A stretch of DNA of 64,000 bases from NCBI GenBank assembly GCA_035610365.1, contig CM069432.1, forward strand, positions 279,967,482 through 280,031,481, written 5' to 3'. This document shows positions 56,767 to 64,000 of this stretch, piece by piece. The notes beneath the pieces were generated by a model. The model ran no database searches, was not told where the DNA came from, and saw nothing but the letters and a program-made list of their open reading frames with translations. The number at the start of each line of letters is the position of its first letter. Positions within the stretch are counted from its first letter, which is position 1. Source of the DNA: Aquatica leii. Its lineage: Eukaryota > Arthropoda > Insecta > Coleoptera > Lampyridae. The position numbers were made by a program, and so were the translations under genes.

Positions 56767-58390
56767 ACCCAGTAAACACACGACGTCCCAGAGACGTTCC
56801 TTTTTTGTCCAAATGATGTTTTTACATCACGGGATTTAAAACGGACCTCTTTAGGATGTCTTTAATAGGACGTCCTCAGGATGTCAATGAACAACTTACG
56901 ATGGGATGTCCTATACGGGAAACCAAATTTGGGCGTTTGTCAATTCATATTTTTAATCGAATTAAAAAAAATTGAAAAGAAGAATTTTCATATTACCTAA
57001 TGCGAATGTTTATTTATAATTACTTATCAAATAAAATTAGAACAGGATTATACATTCATTATATATAAATATAAATTAATCAATGATATAAATATAGGAC
57101 AGTTAAATAAATATTATCCATCCATCAATTTCGGTTACTCTGGTTAATCTTTCTTCTTCTTCTTCTTTACTTCAACCACACTGATAATCGGTTTTCGCAC
57201 ATAAACGAGACAAATGCTAACTTAGAGCGCGTGTCCACTTTCCTTCTTGTTTTCTGGTGCCTACTCAACACCTGTACACTCCTTTGGTATATCAAAGTGG
57301 TACACTCTGCACCGTTTGCACTCTGTATTTGTTTTTGCTGGTGTTTTATTTTCTAACGTTTTTTGTTTTCGTGCATAAACAAATTTATTTGGTAAGTTTT
57401 TGGTACCTTGTATTTATTTATAATGTATAAAAATCATCATTTATAATTATTATTTTAAATTACTAAAAATTAATAAAAAGTTTATCGCAATTAAACGATC
57501 ACAATTATTAATAATAGTGATTTAAAACCCCATCGCGCGCATACCTACATATGCGGTAAATTGAAAATATTTATTTTATGCAAAAAAAATTTTTTTAATC
57601 AGGAAAAAAGTATAAAAAACTGGCTAAGGAGGACCAAAGAACGTAGGGATCGAGAAGATAGACAAATGAAATAATCTCTAGATTCATTTTAGTTAAATAT
57701 AATTAAAGTTATTATTTAAAAATAGAGTTTTATGTAATGATAATTTGTATTTTATTTGATAAAGTTGTTTTTATTCATTACGTCAAGTCGCAGAGGAGTA
57801 CGTTAAGTCTTCTTACTGAATAAAAAAAGCAATAGAAAAAACGACAAAATAGATGTAATTTAACTTGAATTGGTACTCGTCTTGATAAAAATTTAATATA
57901 GATATATAGTAGTAATTACGAGAGCTCGAGTAACTCATTGCTTAAAAGCGTATGAATTAAACAACAGAAAACGTATCTCGCCCAACACACGTTGCATTGA
58001 AGTATCGATCGACGTATTAGTTGCTACTTCTTTTCTCAATTCTTGTTTTTTACTTAACTGAGTTACACTCGAGCCATAGAGTACAATCTGTGCTCGAGCT
58101 CTCGTAATTACTACTATATATATATATAAATATTTTTCCAATTCAATATGCAGAAAAGGGGAGAGATGACTACCTCCTACATATGTTACAGCCATCTAAA
58201 AGAAACATCCCGTTGCGGATGCGCAAATTTGTCTTATAAGGACATCGTAGAGATGCACACAGTTGTGACAAAAGAACGTCCTATGAATGTCCCTAAGACG
58301 TACACAGGACCAAAATAGGATGGCTTTGGGACATTCAGTGATCCGCAACATCATGTCCCAGAGACGTCCTTGGGACATCTTTGTGTTGGT
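56767..58390. mobile_element. 1.6-kb inverted-repeat DNA element inserted in the pogo copy
   Basis: The left end ACCCAGTAAACACACGACGT and the inverted right end ACCAACACAAAGATGTCCCA share a diverged TIR continuing as AGGACG. Both ends are packed with RGGACGTCC/GGATGTCC-type sub-terminal motifs. The second pogo copy at 60.2-60.3 kb lacks it: GCATAC(G)CAT is continuous there. TAC borders both sides, a possible 3-bp duplication, but the exact ends are uncertain. No transposase frame is inside, so it is non-autonomous. Confidence 0.65.
57903..58120. mobile_element. 218-bp MITE nested in the 1.6-kb element
   Basis: TAGTAGTAATTACGAGAGCTCGAG at 57907 is matched by its perfect inverse ending at 58116, within flanking TATA runs. 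Length and perfect TIRs suit a Tc1/mariner-type MITE with TA target, though the AT-rich flanks blur the ends. Confidence 0.75.
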
Positions 58391-59130
58391 TGGAAACCGT
58401 ACGCATTCTACAAAAAAAATCTACTTTACTCATGCACTACAATCATAAATAAGAGTCACATTTCTGTTCAAATAGTTATGAGAGTAAGAGAATGTGGAGT
58501 GCAAATTTTCACAATCCCATACCACATTGCTGTAATAAACTTCAGCCTTAATGCTAAATAATCCTGTCGTCCCACTGACAATTTATGATGTTGCAGGAAG
58601 AAGTAGCGAAGCAATGGAAAAAGTTTTCACACCGAAAAACATTATGGCGGGATTCAAAAAAGCTGGTAGTGTTCCTTCTGACAGTGACATTTTTACGAAT
58701 GAATACTCACTTTGTTCATATGTAACTGATAGACCGTTGATAACAGTAGAAAATAGCATAGAATCATTAGAGCCTTCTGGTATGCAATGAGCACCAGCTG
58801 AAATGGAAATAGAAGTTGGTCCTAATAGCTTCACGAAACATTCTGAAGTATTAGAGCCATCTGGCTCAATGGGAAAAAGAACAGATTTTAGATATTCTAA
58901 AATATCCGAATAATATAAAAGAGAAAATATACTTCCAATCGGTGATCCTCTGAAATTTATTTTAGCTGAAATGATAAGAAGATTTCCGAAAGCAGAAAGG
59001 CGGTGGTTTAAGAAACAGAAATTTGAAGACAGTGACACAAGCGAGGATGGCGAATATGAAGCGTTATCAGAAACATGGGAACCAGAAAAAGACAATCATT
59101 TTGAAAATAAAAACAAATTTAACTGAAGCA
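58391..59130 (+). pseudogene. pogo-type transposase C-terminal region, copy 1
   Basis: After LLYSCTT the frame reads ESHISVQIVMRVRECGVQIF and TIPYHI, the DDE-domain end region (NHxSH...GxxxxxxPPH), then NPVVPLTIYDVAGRSSEAME and KVFTPKNIMAGFKKAGSVPS with DIFTNEYSLCSYVTDRP, a standard pogo C-terminus. Stops break it near 58432 and 58558. 3' remnants continue to about 59700. Confidence 0.8.
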
Positions 59131-60100
59131 AAATTTGTTTGAGTAAGATTTCTTCTAAACATATTCTATGTAAAGAAAATTACCAAAATGTTGGAAGGAA
59201 ATGAATGTGAAGGTCACTTTTTTGAGGAAAAGTTGCAAATCGGACAATTGCTTTTTTTCCTAACAATGTGGATGCGTCATGTGTTGATATACAAGACATA
59301 GAGACAGTCTTATCTGATCCCACTAAGAGGCAGCCAAAATTATTAAATTTAATATTAATTTTACTTTAATTAACGTTCTCTAAGAAAAGTGATTTGTTAT
59401 TACCTACCGAAACATGAAAGACCTTTATTTAGAAAACAGTTTCTTTTTTATGTTAGTGATAGTTTTGTAAAGTATAGGTACCATGGGTACTTACAGTAGG
59501 TTCCTATCTAAAGAATATTTTTAATTTTATGTTTTGTTGTTTTTGAGGTTTATTTTACTACTTAATAAAAAAAATTTCCAGTTTTATGCTAAAATAATTC
59601 TATTGCCTGTCTCAACTTGTAGGTACCGGTCATGGTACTAAGTGAGACACTGTCAGTTTTTAAAAATAAAATTAAAAATGATTAAAAATTATTTTTGTTT
59701 AAACAATGACTTCTGTATGTCAGAACAACATCCTTCAATTTTTTTTTCGAATTTTCGTACTCTCAAAGCCAAAAAAGTACATTTTTATCTCGCTTAGTAC
59801 TACGGTACTACCTTCCCCTACAGTTTTTTTAAAGATTAGCTATCTTTCTTTAACTGCAAGAAATAAGTGAAATAAGTATACTATATTATTTTAATTTTCT
59901 ATTCGGTCAAGTATGAGCCATAAGACACCTCTCGTAATTGCGACTAACTATAGTATACATAAAAGTTTTAAGAAGCACTGATGCTTTTTGATTTGTTTAT
60001 TTTTTGGTTGAGAAAATTACCAACAATGACCTATACGTGTTTGTTCTGATACTGTGCCATAATGGCTTATAAGTAAACAAGTACTATTACAATATTTGTT
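59131..60100. other. pogo 3' flank, copy 1
   Basis: There is no gene. The segment GTACCGGTCATGGTACTAAG (59622 on) and its surroundings recur at 61721, showing that this belongs to the same repeated pogo-derived unit. Scattered TACTACGGTAC motifs lie near 59790-59815. Confidence 0.5.
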
Positions 60101-61160
60101 ATTTCATTGCAGCTTGGGCACCGTGTACATGCAATATAAGTTACTAGTTTGCTCAAATCTATGATCAGTAAAATTGTACAGGGTTGTATAGGGTTGGTCT
60201 TAAGGTCCAGTAGAAGCGCTAAGGCTTGCGACTCGAAGTGGATGGATGTGCTCAAATATGTTTGTTGGAATCCCAGAACACTTCATAAAGCATACGCATA
60301 AAAGGAAAGCTTACTTTACTCATATACGACAATCATGAGAGACATATTTCTGTTCAAATCGTTATGAGAGCCGGAGAATGCGGAGTGCAAATTTTGACAA
60401 TCCCAGTACAATGCAGTAATGAACATCAGCCTTTAGACATTTCAGTCATTGAACCATTTAAGGATTAATGCAATGCAGGTTGTGACAAATGGATGCTGAA
60501 TAACCCTAGCGCCCCACTGACAATTTATGATATTGCAGGAAGAATTAGCGAAGCATTGGGAAAAGCTTTCACACCCAAGAACATTATAGCGTGGTTCAAA
60601 AAAGGTGGTATTGTTCCCTCTGATATGATATAAAGTTTTATCAGAAACCGAAACATGGGAACCAGAAGAAGACAATCATTTTGAAAATAAGAACGACTTA
60701 AAAACAAATTTAACTGAAGGAAAATTTGTTTTAGTAAGATTTCTTCCAAACATATTCTATGTAGCGAAAATTACCAAAACGTTGGAAAGAAATGAACGAT
60801 AAGTCACTTGCAAACCGGACAACTGGTTTCTATTTTCTAAAAATACGAATGTGTCATGTGTTGATGTACAAGACATTAAGTCAGTCTTACCTAATCCTAT
60901 TGCGGGAACAGTAAACAGTCAAACATTATTAAATTTAATATTAATTTTATTTCTATTAATGTTCACTAAAAGTGATTTTTTATTACCTTTCTTTTACAAA
61001 ACACAGTTTCTTTTTTATGTTAGTGATAGTTTTGTAAAGTTTTGGGTACTTATAGTTCCTATCTAAAGAATATTTTAAGTTTGTCAAATTAAATTTTATG
61101 TTTTTGAGGTTCGTTTCACGTAATAAACAAAATTTCCAGTTTTATATTAAAAAAATACAT
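60101..61160 (+). pseudogene. pogo-type transposase C-terminal region, copy 2
   Basis: DNHERHISVQIVMRAGECGV and QILTIP, then EHQPLDISVIEPF, WMLNNPSAPLTIYDIAGRIS and AFTPKNIIAWFKKGGIVPSD align with copy 1 and keep the EHQPLD block missing there. It is then truncated relative to copy 1 by an internal deletion near 60630 (SDM joins directly to the SETWEPEE segment). Confidence 0.8.
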
Positions 61161-61163
61161 TAA

Positions 61164-61690
61164 TTTCGACGGTTCGATCCGGATAGAAACTCAAGCGGCT
61201 TGAATTATTGATCCTTAATCTTAAATGTTTATATTGAGAAAGATTAAGACGAAAAATACTTAACCTCATACTTTTTGTATTTGTTTACTAATGTAAGTTA
61301 AAAAACGAAACAGATGTACCTAGAGTGAAAAGGAAATCATTTTTTTCTTGATTTATTAAAAGAAAACAAATACTGAAGATTATATTAGATGGAAAACGTT
61401 TTCTTTTTATTTAATTTCATTTTGATTTAAAAAAAATTACAAAAATTAGTACCTAACTAACAATTTTCCCAGCTGATTTTAATAATTATGTCAGTTAAAG
61501 ACGACTGAAATTAGGCACAAAAACTGGATCCCGATTAAAAATAGGCGTTTATTACCAAATTGTTGAGATTGGATTAATTTTTTCAAGCCGCCTGAGCACT
61601 TTATCTCAAGTGTTTATTTCGAAAATTAACGTGAATTTAAGTAGGATTTACCAAGCCGCTTGAGTTTCTATCCGGATCGAACCGTCGAAA
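61164..61690. mobile_element. 527-bp MITE with perfect 39-bp TIRs and TAA duplication
   Basis: TTTCGACGGTTCGATCCGGA at 61164 extends to 39 bp ending GCGGCTTG (61202), and its perfect inverse occupies 61652-61690. TAA flanks both ends (61161-61163 and 61691-61693). The related pogo flank at about 59590 lacks it. A 3-bp TWA duplication is typical of PIF/Harbinger. There is no coding capacity. Confidence 0.9.
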
Positions 61691-61927
61691 TAAATGTAAT
61701 TTGTATTGCCTGTCTCAGCTTGTACCGGTCGTGGTACTAAGTGAGACAAGGTCAATTTTTAAAAATAAAAAATGATAAAATATTATTTTTGTTTAAACTT
61801 CTGTTAGTCAGAAAAACATTCTTCAAAGCCTTGAATTATTACACTATTTACTTCAGCTTGTGCACCCTGTACATGCAATAAACGTTACTGCAATTTCTAG
61901 TTTGCTCAAATCTATGATTAGACAATA

Positions 61928-62173
61928 TAGCTGCTTTCGAATTACAACATACTTTTTGTAGTAAATAACGCTCGTCTTCCTTTCCCTGTCCTCTTATGCA
62001 CTATGATGTGACCATGATAAATTTTGGTGCAACTAGCACTGTTTTCATAGGTTAGGTGTCTTAAGCAAAAAAAGTCGTTTGCTTGGTTCGAATTACAAAG
62101 CAACTCGCACCACAGTGATTCACGCCAGTGTAAACTCCACAGCGTTAGTTGCACTCTAATTCGAAAGCAGCTA
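61928..62173. mobile_element. 246-bp MITE with 17-bp TIRs and TA target
   Basis: TAGCTGCTTTCGAATTA at 61928 and its exact inverse ending at 62173 bound the unit. Terminal TA on both sides fits a Tc1/mariner-type duplication. The homologous stretch at 60149-60185 (TTGCTCAAATCTATGATCAG...AAAATTGTACAGGG) lacks it, giving an empty-site comparison. Confidence 0.85.
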
Positions 62174-63571
62174 ATGGTAAAGTTGGGTAAAATTGTACAG
62201 GGTTAATCTTGGGTGCTTGTTACTGGTATCTTGGTATGTAAATGTAAATATCAATCTAGAGGACGTGTATTGAATTAAAAGTTTCTTTGCAGACAAAGAA
62301 ATAAAAACTGAGTATATACAGCTACTTAAACTTGACGAAATATATAAGCTTAGGAGGTAAGAATACGGCAAGGAAGGGTTGTTCATTCGTAATTTATTGT
62401 AGTTAAAGGTGGTGTATGAATTTTAGGTTATTCACGCAAAGAACATTACATGCACAAGTAGGAATGAGGCACAACACGATTAGTTACATCAACTCGATAG
62501 TGCGAGTGAAGCACTTTATTAAGCAAAGGGGTTCTGCAGACCCGTACTTACAATTTGTCTTTTTTGACTTATTTCTTTTACCAACATAACATATACTAAA
62601 TATCTTATCAACCGTTAAACAGAGTTGACACACAAGGTTTACTAACCTCTGCGACAAAGAATGTATAAGAGGTGAACTGGATGCACCTACCTTATAGCTG
62701 TAATCTTATTCTTGTACTAACCACGATGCAGGTTTGTTCCTTGCTGACTCAGATGAAGCATCATCAGAGGGTTTTTTCAAGGTGTCGGTGTTGGATGGTG
62801 TACGAAACATGGAAACGTGTAGGATGATTGGTGATGTGATTTACAGATGGTTAGTTGAGGATGGATTAAGGCTTTAATAATAATTTAAGGTAAGGAGTGA
62901 GTTTTAGACAGGAAATTTAAATTATTACCTTTTAGATAGTCAGAATCCTGGTCGATGGTGGTGATTGCTGTTTTGTGGTTATTATAATTAATCCCACGGC
63001 GGGTATTTTACGTTCTATATACAACAAAGCTGTCTAGAAGATATTTAAAGCAAATTCAGAGGTTTAACGTGCAAAATTCCGGCCAAAAAGTCGAATTTCG
63101 TTATAAAGACGCTGCAACTAAAACTTTCATATCATGGCGGTATAAAACAAATGAACAACCCACGCCGCTTTAACAGGAAACAAATAAGTTGCTATGGCAA
63201 CGAAACAATTCCTCTGCGGTTACTAACGAAACGCTAGGCAACCTAACTTGCATAGGGAAACTAATCTGAATTTAAAACTATAAAAAAGTATAATATAATT
63301 TATAATGTACCAAATGTTACTAAAAATAATAACGCCTACTTAGAATGTTTGTGAATGTAGAAAAATGTATTTTGAGAAATATAGTTAATAAAATTTTGAA
63401 GTTATTCTAACACTGGTATTTAGAATTTGAAAAGGTAAAACTAACAACTAGCATTTTCGCAAAAAGCACCTAATGCAAATTTTTCTACAATTAAAAAAAA
63501 TTGCTTGTATAATATTTACAGAAATTTAAATGAATTAAGAAAAATAGTAACAAAAATAAAATTTTATACAT
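62174..63571. other. Unassigned stretch with one X-box
   Basis: No gene is recognised. A plus-strand piece near 62740-62878 reads open (DSDEASSEGFFKVSVLDGVR...) for about 45 codons without a start or domain. Confidence 0.4.
63188..63201. promoter_or_regulatory. RFX X-box-like palindrome
   Basis: GTTGCTATGGCAAC matches the RFX consensus RYYNYY-N(1-3)-RRNRAC and is almost a perfect palindrome. A half-site TAGGCAAC follows at about 63235. RFX sites mark ciliary gene promoters, but no adjacent gene start could be identified. Confidence 0.4.
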
Positions 63572-63849
63572 TTATACAATAAGTGAAAAACCAGTCCAAA
63601 AAACATCTATTTTGAGATTCCATACTCGCCATAAATTATCGTATGTGAATACTTCTTGGTGATTAGATAAAAACGGAGCAATGTGCAATCCTCTTCGTGT
63701 TTGGAAGATTTTTTTGCTCCTTAATTGTTGTAACTCGGAACTTAGCCTTTCCAAAACCCCCAACATGCTCATAAACTTATCGAAGTCGATTTCATAGATT
63801 TGATTCCTGGTTTTGCTTGTTATTACTCCGGTTCGGACGTAATAACCTA
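63572..63849 (-). CDS. Hypothetical minus-strand open frame, possible terminal exon
   Basis: The frame is open for about 90 codons: GYYVRTGVITSKTRNQIYEI, then DFDKFMSMLGVLERLSSELQ, QLRSKKIFQTRRGLHIAPFL and a C-terminus TGFSLIV. Composition is protein-like (balanced, a helical LERLSSELQQLRSKK stretch). An AG precedes the frame within ATGTAG near 63842, so it could be a last exon, but the upstream side is pogo-derived. I do not recognise the product. It may be a fragment of a gene cut by the pogo insertion. Confidence 0.3.
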
Positions 63850-64000
63850 CATCGGCGAGTTTTCAGTAGTGATCAAAAAAAGTTTTAGCAAATTATTTGG
63901 TAACTTGTAGCAAAATGGCCTACGGGTTTTGCACGCTGGAAACCTATAAACTAGCTTACGAGTTGGCGTCCAGAAATACTTTCTATTTGCCAGAGCCATG
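63845..64000 (+). pseudogene. pogo-type N-terminal fragment e, truncated by window edge
   Basis: CCTACATCGGCGAGTTTTCA and then ATTTGGTAACTTGTAGCAAA with GGCCTACGGGTTTTGCACGC repeat the unit of fragments a-d and translate as KMAYGFCTLETYKLAYELAS after an in-frame TAG. The copy continues beyond the window. Confidence 0.7.

Noticed and set aside
57165-57186. CTT microsatellite as a functional element
   Set aside because: The short imperfect TTC run has no context that suggests a function.

Overview
This window looks like AT-rich, repeat-dominated insect chromosomal DNA. Coleoptera is my guess, from introns of 48-54 bp, insect-type BEL/Pao, pogo and hAT elements, and a monomeric satellite; the species cannot be fixed from sequence alone. 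There is no bacterial gene organisation, no operon, and no rRNA, tRNA or CRISPR that I can see. Only two genes look like intact host genes: a small three-exon gene on the minus strand (4518-4967) and a two-exon secreted lipase on the plus strand (52803-53866). Nearly everything else is transposable elements in different states of decay, often nested, plus a very large satellite array.

Layout. 1-3481: 5' part of an old BEL/Pao retrotransposon on the minus strand (LTR, primer-binding site, gag, protease, start of RT; it runs off the left edge). 4518-4967: three-exon host-like gene. 5.64-6.24 kb: Penelope-like RT/GIY-YIG relic. 6.2-11.6 kb: debris of at least two Ty3/gypsy-like elements on the minus strand (two PBS-like boundaries, gag, one RT fragment), with a strikingly T-poor stretch inside. 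12.2-18.5 kb: remains of a hAT element (termini plus transposase C-terminus) that holds a decayed non-LTR retrotransposon. 18628-18727: assembly gap. 18.73-43.02 kb: about 104 head-to-tail copies of a roughly 233-bp satellite, with variant classes, local higher-order repeats and a decaying right edge.

43342-51769 is a DNA transposon with 30-bp terminal inverted repeats, an AAAT target duplication and a broken two-exon gene of an insect repeat-associated protein family. It is split by a young BEL/Pao element (44656-50491; LTRs about 99.5% identical; GATTG target duplication). That BEL element has a long open gag-pol but has lost its integrase core. Each of its LTRs carries three tandem copies of a small RNA-foldable module whose two stems covary between copies.

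52.8-53.9 kb is the lipase. 54.2-55.0 kb is a hAT transposase relic. 55.1-61.9 kb is a pogo-type transposon graveyard: tandem N-terminal fragments, two C-terminal copies, and insertions of a 1.6-kb inverted-repeat element, a 218-bp MITE nested inside it, a 527-bp MITE with TAA duplications and a 246-bp MITE with TA duplications. The right end (62.2-63.84 kb) is largely unassigned. It holds a consensus RFX X-box and a short minus-strand open frame, and the window closes in another pogo fragment.

The genes do not form a pathway. The biology here is layered transposition: the nesting gives relative ages, and near-duplicate copies in the pogo region provide built-in empty sites for several insertions.
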